The notes below the pieces were generated by a model, which saw only the letters and a program-made list of their open reading frames with translations, had not been told where the DNA came from and did not search any database. A stretch of 41,800 bases of DNA from Nitrospirota bacterium. Its GTDB lineage: Bacteria > Nitrospirota > JACRHL01. The stretch spans positions 1 through 41,800 of the forward strand of contig JAOUMB010000023.1 in assembly GCA_029881725.1 (NCBI GenBank), read 5' to 3'. Made by a program: the position numbers and the translations under genes. This document shows, in pieces, positions 32,866 through 40,564 of the stretch (positions are counted from its first letter, which is position 1; every line of letters begins with the position of its first letter).

Positions 32866-33642
32866 GTGGGTATCCTGCGCATTTCCGACATCATGAGCCG
32901 CAACCCGGTCTCCGTATCGCCGGACCTGGATCTGGTGGAAGCCGCGCGCCTGATGAAGCGGATGCACATCCGTTCCCTGCTGGTGAAGGACGGCGGCCGC
33001 TTTGTCGGCATCATCACCGGTACCGATCTGGCCAGCCGGGTGCTGGAGGAGGATTTGGACAAGGCGGTGCGGGTGGGCGAGATCATGAGCAGCCCGATGA
33101 TCACCATCGATCAGGAGGAGCCGATTCACCGTGCCAATGCGGAGATGATCCGCCACCATGTTCGGCATCTGGTGGTGACCGACAACGGAGATCCGGTGGG
33201 CGTGGTCTCCGCGCGCGATCTGTTGTTGCCGGAAGAGCAGGTGCCCGGTTCCATCCCGTTCTGGCCGCATCACCTGCTCAAGGAGGTGGTGGCGGCGTTT
33301 CTGATGATCGGGCTGATGGTGGCGCTGGTGTGGGTCAGTCCCGCACCCATGCTTCCCCAAGCCGACCCGTTCCTCACCCCGGAACATATCAAGCCGGAAT
33401 GGTATTTCCTGGCTGCCTACCAGTTTCTCAAGTTTGCCGAGGTGTTCCGCCCGCTTGGTGAATGGGCCCCCAAACTGCTGGGGGTGGGGTTGATGGGTGT
33501 GGTGGCGTTCCTGTTGCTGTTTTTTCCGTTTTTTGACCTGAATCCCGATCGCGACCCCCGGCGCCGTCCCATTGCCATCACCGTGGGAGTGGGGTGCACG
33601 CTGGCCTTCGTGGCATTCACCGTATGGGGGTACTACAGTTGA
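32866..33642 (+). CDS. CBS-domain pair fused to cytochrome b subunit IV
   Basis: 258 residues. Residues 6-62 and 72-124 form two CBS domains: SDIMSRNPVSVSPD, then RSLLVKDGGRFVGIITGTD, then GEIMSSPMITID and HLVVTDNGDPVGVVSARD. From about 130 it is subunit IV-like, with PFWPHHLLKEVVAAF, the quinol-site PEWY (177-180) in HIKPEWYFLAAYQFLKF, and about three membrane helices (140-158, 203-222, 235-254). CBS domains normally bind adenosyl nucleotides. A cytosolic energy-state sensor on the quinol-oxidising subunit is inferred. GTG start with AAGGAGC, following the b6 stop by 10 bases. Confidence 0.9.
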   Translation: MGILRISDIMSRNPVSVSPDLDLVEAARLMKRMHIRSLLVKDGGRFVGIITGTDLASRVLEEDLDKAVRVGEIMSSPMITIDQEEPIHRANAEMIRHHVRHLVVTDNGDPVGVVSARDLLLPEEQVPGSIPFWPHHLLKEVVAAFLMIGLMVALVWVSPAPMLPQADPFLTPEHIKPEWYFLAAYQFLKFAEVFRPLGEWAPKLLGVGLMGVVAFLLLFFPFFDLNPDRDPRRRPIAITVGVGCTLAFVAFTVWGYYS

Positions 33643-35171
33643 TCCGGTTCCTATTGCCCTTGCTGCTTGTGTTGGCCGGTCCAGCCACCGCCCTTGCGGA
33701 TGCGGATACCGGCCGGAACCTGTTTGAGGAGCGGGGCTGCCGCAATTGTCATACCTTGCACGGCAAGGGAGGCAAGGTCGGCCCGGATTTGAGTGCTGCC
33801 GGCGCGGTTGCTGGACATGACCGGTCCTGGCACGTACGTCATCTGCTGGCCCCGTCCGAGGTGTCCCCCGGTTCGTTCATGCCACCAATCAAGGACGTGG
33901 ATGACGTCGAGCATCTGGCCGATTTTCTGATCACCCTCAAAGGTACGGCCGGGGCCGCTCCCGAACCGCCCCCTTTGGGGACGTCGGTGCAGCCCAACCT
34001 TCATCCCGGCGACGTGGTGATAACGGATGCGTTGCCCGCCGCCGGGCCCCCCGCGCCGGAATCGGCCAAGCCCAAGCCCGTGGCGGCCACCCCCGTGTCA
34101 CGTGGCGATGCCGCGCGTGGGCAAGAGTTGTTTGAGGGCAGTGGTTGTCGCAGCTGCCATCAACTGAATGGCGACGGGGGACAGGTGGGTCCCGATTTGA
34201 CTGATGCCGGGTTGGTGTCCGGGCACGACGAAGCCTGGCACGTCCGTCACCTACGGGCTCCCGCCGAGGTTTCTCCCGGTTCGTTCATGCCGCCCGTTGC
34301 GGATGAACAGGACGCCATGGATCTGGCTGCGTTTCTCATCACCCTGAAGGGCACCGGGGCGACCGGCACCCCACGACTGAAGCCCAAGCCGGTCTCAATG
34401 CAACCGGACCCCGCATCAAAGGCGGTGTTCAATGCGCCGAGGCCGCCGTCCCCACAGGACGCGCAGGCCGTGGTCCGGGGCCAGTCGGTGTATGCCGCCA
34501 AGGGGTGTTCCGGGTGTCATACGGTGCGTGGCATCGGCGGCTCCCTGGGTCCGGACCTTACCTTTGAGGGTGAGGTGGCGGAGCATACTGGTGATTGGCA
34601 CCGGGATCATCTGCGCCGCCCTTCGTCTGTTACCCCGGGATCGACCATGCCGCCGTTTCAGATGGAAGATGGGGAGATGAGCGATCTGGTTGCCTACCTG
34701 CTCAGTTTGCGCCATCTGGCGGCCGATCGTACCCTGACCGCGGAGATGTCCGGGCGTTTTATTGCCCTGGGTACCCGGCTGGCCGTTCTTCAGGAGCGGG
34801 TGGAGCACGCCCGCCACGGAGGACGAAATGTGGACGACCTGTCCGTGCGTCTGTCCGAAGCATGGACGGAAATCGGCGCGGTGGAGGAGATGATGCGCCG
34901 CCAGGAAGTGACTGGGGCGGATCAGAAAATCGTCGCAGCCGAGGAGTCCGCTACCGGGCTGGAGTTGGTGCTCACCGAATTTGAGCAGCAACTGCGGGAC
35001 CGGACCCGCTTTGTAATGGGTTCCCTGGGGGCGCTGCTGGTAGTGTGTGTACTGTTGTTGGGCAAGATTCGTCTGCTCAACCGGGAGTGGTGGATGGAGC
35101 AGGAGGCAGAAGGCGGCTACGCCTGGCGGCGTCCCGCGCTGGAAGCGGCTGAAGCGGAGAAGGACTCGTGA
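33639..35171 (+). CDS. Membrane-anchored triheme cytochrome c with coiled-coil region
   Basis: 510 residues. A signal peptide (FLLPLLLVLAGPATALA) is followed by three cytochrome c domains with CRNCH (34-38), CRSCH (170-174) and CSGCH (290-294), and probable Met ligands M81, M217 and M337 in SFMPP/STMPP. Pro-rich linkers separate them. Residues about 375-455 are helical with coiled-coil character, then a membrane helix (VMGSLGALLVVCVLLLGKI) and a short charged tail. TTG at 33639 overlaps the preceding stop (TTGA); ATG at 33624 is the alternative. It could take electrons from the Rieske head. Confidence 0.87.
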   Translation: MIRFLLPLLLVLAGPATALADADTGRNLFEERGCRNCHTLHGKGGKVGPDLSAAGAVAGHDRSWHVRHLLAPSEVSPGSFMPPIKDVDDVEHLADFLITLKGTAGAAPEPPPLGTSVQPNLHPGDVVITDALPAAGPPAPESAKPKPVAATPVSRGDAARGQELFEGSGCRSCHQLNGDGGQVGPDLTDAGLVSGHDEAWHVRHLRAPAEVSPGSFMPPVADEQDAMDLAAFLITLKGTGATGTPRLKPKPVSMQPDPASKAVFNAPRPPSPQDAQAVVRGQSVYAAKGCSGCHTVRGIGGSLGPDLTFEGEVAEHTGDWHRDHLRRPSSVTPGSTMPPFQMEDGEMSDLVAYLLSLRHLAADRTLTAEMSGRFIALGTRLAVLQERVEHARHGGRNVDDLSVRLSEAWTEIGAVEEMMRRQEVTGADQKIVAAEESATGLELVLTEFEQQLRDRTRFVMGSLGALLVVCVLLLGKIRLLNREWWMEQEAEGGYAWRRPALEAAEAEKDS

Positions 35172-35476
35172 CCCGGCCGGAAGACACGTCGGAGCGGCGC
35201 CGACGGGCGCGCCATTTTGCCATCTCTTGGCTGGTGGCCGTGCTGATGCTGGTGATGTTGGCGGTAACCTTTGGCTTTGGAGCCCTGCTTCTTGGCTACG
35301 TGGCCCGCATTGCCAATAATTCGGAACTGGCGTTCCAGTCCGTCTGGCACGTATGGGTGGCGGTGCCGCTGGGCCTGCTCGTTTGCGGCGGAAGCCTGTG
35401 GTTGTTCGGCTACGGGGTGCTGATCCTGAGTCGGGTGCTTACCGCCTCGCGCAGGCTGGTGAAAGAAAGGGCTTAG
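35168..35476 (+). CDS. Small membrane protein of the respiratory operon
   Basis: 102 residues with two membrane helices, about 17-45 (FAISWLVAVLMLVMLAVTFG) and 63-88. The N-terminus is charged (TRPEDTSERRRRARH). I recognise no family. It begins with GTG overlapping the triheme cytochrome stop by 4 bases, so it is part of the complex operon and may be a small subunit or assembly factor. No terminator is obvious after it. Confidence 0.75.
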   Translation: MTRPEDTSERRRRARHFAISWLVAVLMLVMLAVTFGFGALLLGYVARIANNSELAFQSVWHVWVAVPLGLLVCGGSLWLFGYGVLILSRVLTASRRLVKERA

Positions 35477-35507
35477 CGGCCTTGCCGGATCACGGTTCGG
35501 GTTTTCC

Positions 35508-35609
35508 TCAGTGCCCGGACATTACCACGACGAACATGATCACCAGTGCCGCGGTGAGGATCGTTAACAGGTGGTCGGCAAGCGAATTGTAGCGAAACAG
35601 GCGGCTCAT
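35508..35609 (-). CDS. 33-residue membrane peptide
   Basis: This frame is too short for usual gene callers. It starts with ATG at 35609, preceded by TGGAGAG at about 6 bases on the minus strand. It reads MSRLFRYNSLADHLLTILTA and continues ALVIMFVVVMSGH, giving one membrane helix (about residues 13-31). It lies 56 bases downstream of the NtrC-type regulator on the same strand and ends toward the respiratory operon. Single-helix peptides of this size are known as small subunits (for example b6f PetL/PetN-like, CydX), but I claim only that it is a probable membrane peptide. Confidence 0.6.
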   Translation of the reverse strand: MSRLFRYNSLADHLLTILTAALVIMFVVVMSGH

Positions 35610-35665
35610 TGGACTCTCCAGATCAAGTGGATTGACGTGCCCATTGTGACACATTCGGGCGCGTT

Positions 35666-37081
35666 TCAGTCAGCGCCGGTGGGAACCGGTTCGATGCCGT
35701 ACTCCTTGACCTTGTTGAGCAGAGTCTTATAGCTGACCCCCAGTATCTCGGACGCTCGGCTTTTATTGCCGCCAGTCTTGTCCATGACCTGGCGGATGTA
35801 AAGAGACTCGTAGTGGCGCAAGGCATGGGCCGCCACCTGATGCAGAGTGCCGTGCATGGGAATACCGGTTTCTTCTGCGGCGGCGATGTCGGCCTGGACC
35901 GACGGAACCGCCGCTCCCACCATCGGGCTGTCGGACCCGACGTCAACCCGCTCAATCCGGCCATTGACCGCCAGAATCACGGCGCGTTCCATGCTGTTCT
36001 GTAACTCACGGACGTTCCCCGGCCAAGCGTAATCCATCAGGGTGGCCATGGCCTCGGGGGAGAGGCCGCGCACGTCCCGGCCCAATTCGCGAGCATACCG
36101 TTTTACAAAATGGTCCGCCAACAGGGCAATGTCTTCCCTCCGTTCGCGGAGGGGCGGAATGCGCACCGGAAAGGTGCAGAGCCGATAATAGAGGTCCTGA
36201 CGAAAGGTTCCTCGTTCGATCAGGCGGGGCAGATCCTGATGGGTGGCGGCCACCACGCGGACATCCAGCGGCACCGGTTTTTCGCCGCCCACGCGGTACA
36301 ACTCGCCGTCCTGCAGGACGCGCAACAGTTTGGCCTGAAGGTTCAGGTCCATATCGCCGATTTCGTCAAGGAAAATTGTACCTCCCCGGGCCAACTCAAA
36401 TCGTCCGATGTGGCGTTGATCGGCGCCGGTGAAGGCCCCTCTTTCGTGACCGAAAAACTCCGATTCCAGAAGCTGCTCCGGGATCGCCGCGCAATTGACC
36501 GCCACAAACGGCCCCTTGGCACGCGGGCTGTGATCGTGGACCAGGCGGGCAAACAGCTCCTTGCCGGTGCCCGATTCACCATTCAGCAATACCGTGGTGT
36601 CACCCGCGGCCACGCGGATCGACTGGTCCACTGCGGCCCTCAACCCGGCACTTTCACCGATCATGGTTTGCTCGGAATAGTTTTTTGCGGATTCCTTGAG
36701 GATTTGATTCTCGGTTTGCAGGCGCCGGTTATCCAGGGCCTTCTTGAGCACCAGCATAAGGTGGTCGGGGTCGAACGGCTTGGTGATGAAGTCGAACGCA
36801 CCTTTGCGCATGGCATCTACCGCCACTTCGATGCTTCCGAACGCGGTCATGACCACCACCGGCAGGTCGGTGGAGATTTCATGGGCTGCCTGGAGCACCT
36901 CAATGCCGTCCCTTCCGGGAAGTTTTAAATCCGTAAGCACCAGATCCCAGGGGCGTGCTCCCAGTTCACGAATAGCGGCATCCCCGTCGGCCACCGGCTG
37001 CACGTTGTATCCTTCGCGCAACAGGGCGCGGGTGAGCATGTCGCGCATGCCGTCCTTGTCTTCAACCAGCAGAATGTTCAT
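35666..37081 (-). CDS. NtrC-family sigma-54 response regulator
   Basis: 471 residues. The receiver domain (1-120) has D51 as phosphoacceptor (LVLTDLKLPGRDG), T79 in VVMTA and K101 in ITKPF. The AAA+ sigma-54 activator has GESGTGKE (168-175), GAFTGA (215-220), which contacts sigma-54, and FLDEIGD (237-243). A Fis-type HTH ends the protein (NKSRASEILGVSYKTLLNKV). Its ATG overlaps the kinase stop. Its target promoters cannot be told. It probably belongs to the PilR/NtrC/ZraR group. Confidence 0.94.
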   Translation of the reverse strand: MNILLVEDKDGMRDMLTRALLREGYNVQPVADGDAAIRELGARPWDLVLTDLKLPGRDGIEVLQAAHEISTDLPVVVMTAFGSIEVAVDAMRKGAFDFITKPFDPDHLMLVLKKALDNRRLQTENQILKESAKNYSEQTMIGESAGLRAAVDQSIRVAAGDTTVLLNGESGTGKELFARLVHDHSPRAKGPFVAVNCAAIPEQLLESEFFGHERGAFTGADQRHIGRFELARGGTIFLDEIGDMDLNLQAKLLRVLQDGELYRVGGEKPVPLDVRVVAATHQDLPRLIERGTFRQDLYYRLCTFPVRIPPLRERREDIALLADHFVKRYARELGRDVRGLSPEAMATLMDYAWPGNVRELQNSMERAVILAVNGRIERVDVGSDSPMVGAAVPSVQADIAAAEETGIPMHGTLHQVAAHALRHYESLYIRQVMDKTGGNKSRASEILGVSYKTLLNKVKEYGIEPVPTGAD

Positions 37082-38541
37082 GCCGCCTCCGCTATGGAGA
37101 TACTGGATGGGGGACCTTCCGCGTATACCGTGGGCAGGCGCAGCAGGAAGGTCGTTCCGCCGCCGGTTGCCGTTTCAACCGAGACTTCACCTCCGTGCGC
37201 GGTAACGGTCTTGTGAACGTGGGCGAGGCCCATGCCGGTTCCCTCATCCTTGGTGGTAAAAAATGGCAGAAAGATTTTCCGGCGTACCTCCGGATCGATG
37301 CCCGGCCCGTTATCGGTTACGGAAATCTGCAGCATGCGCGGGTGCGTGGTGCCGCGTTGGGTGGAATCAACGGTGATGCTGACGGTTACACGTGGCGGCT
37401 CCCCACGGGAGGGAGCGCCTTCTCGGGCTGCCTCGCATCCGTTGCGTACCAGATTTATCAGGCTCTGCCGAAGGTGGGTTTCATCAGCACGCAGCGCGGG
37501 CAGCCCCGCGGGAGCCGTCACGCGGATGGGGACACTCATTCCGGCCGCCACCACTTCGGCGGCCCCTTTGATCAGGCCAGCGGCGTCCACCGCGGCGAGG
37601 TCCAGGGTATCGCGGCGTGAAAACTCCAGCAGGTCGCGAATCAGGTGCTCCATCTGGCTCAGTTCGCCCATCATCGCTTGGACCACTTCTCCCGCTCCGG
37701 AATCGGGGGGTACGTCATGGGCGATCAGCCGCGCGTAGCCCATCATGGCCCCCATGTTGTTGCGAAATTCGTGGGCGATGCCGGCGGACACCTCACCGAG
37801 TTGAGCCAGATGTCGGCGCAGGTCTGCGGTTCGTTGCAGCCTTTTCACTTCAGTCAGGTCGGAAAACAGCACTGCAGTCAATTGTCCCTGCGGCGTGTGG
37901 ATTGCGGAGATGGACATGCCCAGCGTTTTGGGCGCGCCTCGGGTCGGTATCCATTCGAATTCCACCCGAGATGAGTGCTCATTGCCCTCTGTATTGGTGA
38001 GTTGAACCGGCAAGTTTCCTTTAAACAATTCCACAAGGGGGCGCCCATCCGCCGACCCGCCCGACCAACCCAGAATGTCCCGTGCGGCGCGGTTGCACGT
38101 GACGATCCGGTCATTCGCGTCAACGGTCAATACGCCACTCCCGATTCCCTCCAGAACGGTGGTGTGCACGGCGCGCATGCCGGTCATCTGGACCTCGGCC
38201 TGTTGCTTTTCCACGCGGGAAAGCGCCTCCTGCCGCTTTAGTTCCCGCAGGGCGTTGGTGAGCGGCGCGAGCGCCTCGGTGGACGTCAGTGGTCTACGCT
38301 CGGCCTGCTGGAGAATGCGCAGGTAGGCGATCAGCAATACCACGATTGAACCGGCGATTAGGATCTGCAGCAGGGTGCCGGTGCCGGCATCGGCCAGCCG
38401 CCATTCGACGGAAGCGATCCTAGGGTCCACATGGTTGGCGATGATGGATTCCGCCGCTTCCAGCTTCAATCGCAGATGTACCAGTAATGCCAGCCCGATC
38501 AGGAAGGCAAACAGGAACGCCAGGCGGAGTAGCTGAATCAC
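37078..38541 (-). CDS. Sensor histidine kinase with PAS domain
   Basis: 487 residues. Two membrane helices (about 4-23 and 58-76) with a short periplasmic loop are followed by a coiled segment (95-125), a PAS domain (about 126-232), HisKA with H257 in AHEFRNNMGAMMGYARL, and an HATPase domain with N-box NLVRNGCEAA, DNGPGI and GTGMGLA. The tail is GTTFLLRLPTV. The GTG at 38541 overlaps the pilD stop (GTGA). The small loop suggests the signal is membrane-borne or cytosolic (PAS). It pairs with the adjacent NtrC-type regulator. Confidence 0.93.
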   Translation of the reverse strand: MIQLLRLAFLFAFLIGLALLVHLRLKLEAAESIIANHVDPRIASVEWRLADAGTGTLLQILIAGSIVVLLIAYLRILQQAERRPLTSTEALAPLTNALRELKRQEALSRVEKQQAEVQMTGMRAVHTTVLEGIGSGVLTVDANDRIVTCNRAARDILGWSGGSADGRPLVELFKGNLPVQLTNTEGNEHSSRVEFEWIPTRGAPKTLGMSISAIHTPQGQLTAVLFSDLTEVKRLQRTADLRRHLAQLGEVSAGIAHEFRNNMGAMMGYARLIAHDVPPDSGAGEVVQAMMGELSQMEHLIRDLLEFSRRDTLDLAAVDAAGLIKGAAEVVAAGMSVPIRVTAPAGLPALRADETHLRQSLINLVRNGCEAAREGAPSRGEPPRVTVSITVDSTQRGTTHPRMLQISVTDNGPGIDPEVRRKIFLPFFTTKDEGTGMGLAHVHKTVTAHGGEVSVETATGGGTTFLLRLPTVYAEGPPSSISIAEAA

Positions 38542-39320
38542 GGCCGGGAAAGCCCTATGTACCAGTCGATCAGCGGCGTTCCCCACAGCAGGCTGACCAA
38601 GGCTCCGGCGGAAAGAAACGGCCCGAACGGCACTGCATACTTGCGGCCCTTGCCGTACAAGGCCATCAAGACAAGGCCCACAAGGCTGCCGGTAGTGGCC
38701 GCCACCACGGTCGTAAGCAGCACCGCCTGCCAGCCGAGAAATGCACCGATCATAGCGATCAACTTGATGTCGCCTCCACCCATGCCCCCCCGGGAAACGA
38801 CGGCGATGACCAGAAACAGCCCCCCCCCCAGGACGACGCCGTATACCGCGGGCAGAATACCTACTGGAAGCAAAAATGCAGAAGCGGCCAGCCCGACGAC
38901 GATTCCGGGCAGGGTGATGCGGTCCGGGAGAATCTGGTGGTGGAGGTCGATCAGGGTTAAGGCCAGCAGGGCCGAGGCCAACGCCAGATAAACGGGCGTT
39001 TCCGGCACCAGACCAAAGCGCCATATCAGCACCCCCCACAGGGCACCGTTCGCGGCTTCCACCAGCGGATATTCAATACTGATCGGCTCTTTGCAGTTGC
39101 GGCACTTTCCACCCAGCCACAGCCAGCCAAGCAACGGCACATTGTCGTACCAGCGTATGGCTGTCTCGCAGCGCGGGCAGCGCGACGCCGGCGAGACCAC
39201 CGATTTCCCTTGCGGCAGACGACAGATCACCACGTTCAGAAAACTACCCACCGCAAGCCCGAACAGCACCGCAGCGCCAATCAGGTACCATGTGGGTAGA
39301 AGTTGTGCGGCAGAAAGCAC
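38538..39320 (-). CDS. pilD: Prepilin peptidase (type 4)
   Basis: 260 residues, about seven membrane segments. The N-terminal GSFLNVVICRLP is the family signature. Two cysteine pairs (CPRC, CRNC) bind zinc in the cytosolic loop. The catalytic aspartates lie in DLHHQILPD and GGGDIKL. The enzyme cleaves and N-methylates type IV prepilins or pseudopilins. GTG start with TGGAG at 5 bases. Pilin genes are not in the window. It heads an operon with a histidine kinase and NtrC-type regulator. Confidence 0.95.
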   Translation of the reverse strand: MLSAAQLLPTWYLIGAAVLFGLAVGSFLNVVICRLPQGKSVVSPASRCPRCETAIRWYDNVPLLGWLWLGGKCRNCKEPISIEYPLVEAANGALWGVLIWRFGLVPETPVYLALASALLALTLIDLHHQILPDRITLPGIVVGLAASAFLLPVGILPAVYGVVLGGGLFLVIAVVSRGGMGGGDIKLIAMIGAFLGWQAVLLTTVVAATTGSLVGLVLMALYGKGRKYAVPFGPFLSAGALVSLLWGTPLIDWYIGLSRP

Positions 39321-39361
39321 GAAAACTCCATTGTTTACAGTGTGTTATGTCGTGCCGCCGG

Positions 39362-39391
39362 TTGACGTCGTCCCGCCGGACGGCCTATACT
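39362..39391 (+). promoter_or_regulatory. Strong promoter upstream of gpsA
   Basis: TTGACG (39362-39367) and TATACT (39386-39391) are spaced by 18 bases. The start near 39398 leaves a leader of about 110 bases before gpsA. An in-frame short reading frame (39453-39530) lies in this leader and overlaps the gpsA start. Confidence 0.7.
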
Positions 39392-39508
39392 CCAAACAAT
39401 CCCCTGTTTCGCTTCGGACAAATGGCCCAAAGCCGTTAGGGGGATGACACCAATGTACCGTGAACCGGGCGTGATGCAAGCCTGGAGCGGAGAAGCCGGA
39501 GAGGGAAT

Positions 39509-40543
39509 ATGGGCGGTAGCGCGCGGGTAACGGTGGTTGGGGCAGGAAGTTGGGGTACCGCTCTGGCCTGGGTGCTTGCAGAAAATGGTCACCGTGTAAC
39601 CCTGTGGTGCCGGGAGGAAGAAACCGCCCACGCAATCAACCGGGAGCGGCGAAATACGCCATACTTGCCCGGAGCCCCGCTTCCGGAAGGAATTTCCGCA
39701 ACCACCGACCTGGTGGCGGCGGTGCAGTCGGCGCCGGAATTACTGGTGTGGGTGGTCCCCACCCAGTTCACCCGTTCCGTGCTGAGCGGGCTGCGCGAGC
39801 ATCTGCCGCACGATGTGGCGATTGTTACCGCTTCCAAGGGGATTGAGGTGGACACTCTGCAGTTGGTAAGTGGGGTGTTCGAGGAGTTACTGGGGCCAAC
39901 CTGCAGGGATCGCCTGGCGGTCCTTTCCGGTCCCAGCTTTGCGCGGGAAGTGGTTCAGGGGGCACCCACGGCGGTGGCGGTCGCCGCTTGGAACCCGTCC
40001 GTGGCGGATACCGTGCAGACGTTATTCGCCTCCACCACGTTCCGGGTGTATACCAACAGCGATCCGGTGGGCACCCAGGTGGGGGGCGCGCTCAAAAACG
40101 TGGTGGCCATAGCCGCGGGGGCGGTGGAGGGCCTGGGTTATGGTTCCAACACGCAAGCGGTGCTGATTACCCGGGGGCTGGCCGAGATGACCCGGCTGGG
40201 AATTTCCATGGGTGCGTCGGCCGAGACCTTTGCCGGGCTTTCCGGCATGGGCGATCTGGTGCTCACCTGTACCGGCGGTTTGTCCCGCAACCGGCAGGTG
40301 GGAATTGCCCTTGGCAAGGGAGGAAATCTGGAGCAGATTCTGGGAGAGATGCGCATGGTGGCCGAGGGGGTCAAGACCACCGAAGCGGCGCTACGACTCG
40401 CGCGCAAGCAACATGTGGAGATGCCCATTGTGGAGCAGGTGCATCGGGTGTTGTTTGATGGAATGGGAGCAAAAGACGCGCTGACTGCGCTGATGACGCG
40501 GCCGCAGAAGTCAGAAGGCGATTTTCTGGCGGATCCGGGCTGA
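39509..40543 (+). CDS. gpsA: NAD(P)-dependent glycerol-3-phosphate dehydrogenase
   Basis: 344 residues. It reduces dihydroxyacetone phosphate to sn-glycerol-3-phosphate for phospholipid synthesis. The N-terminal nucleotide site is VTVVGAGSWGTALAWVLAENG. Catalytic and substrate residues lie in SGPSFAREV, GGALKNVVAIAAG (catalytic Lys) and GLSGMGDLVLTCTG. RNRQVG further matches. The start follows GGAGAGGGAAT. It is a monocistronic gene that converges on the PanE-like gene 21 bases away. Confidence 0.96.
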   Translation: MGGSARVTVVGAGSWGTALAWVLAENGHRVTLWCREEETAHAINRERRNTPYLPGAPLPEGISATTDLVAAVQSAPELLVWVVPTQFTRSVLSGLREHLPHDVAIVTASKGIEVDTLQLVSGVFEELLGPTCRDRLAVLSGPSFAREVVQGAPTAVAVAAWNPSVADTVQTLFASTTFRVYTNSDPVGTQVGGALKNVVAIAAGAVEGLGYGSNTQAVLITRGLAEMTRLGISMGASAETFAGLSGMGDLVLTCTGGLSRNRQVGIALGKGGNLEQILGEMRMVAEGVKTTEAALRLARKQHVEMPIVEQVHRVLFDGMGAKDALTALMTRPQKSEGDFLADPG

Positions 40544-40564
40544 ATCTCGGAATTCGGCGTGGGC

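Noticed and set aside
35666-39508. Sigma-54 promoter of the TGGCAC-N5-TTGC type near the regulator
   Set aside because: I found no convincing match in the intergenic regions of this window by eye.
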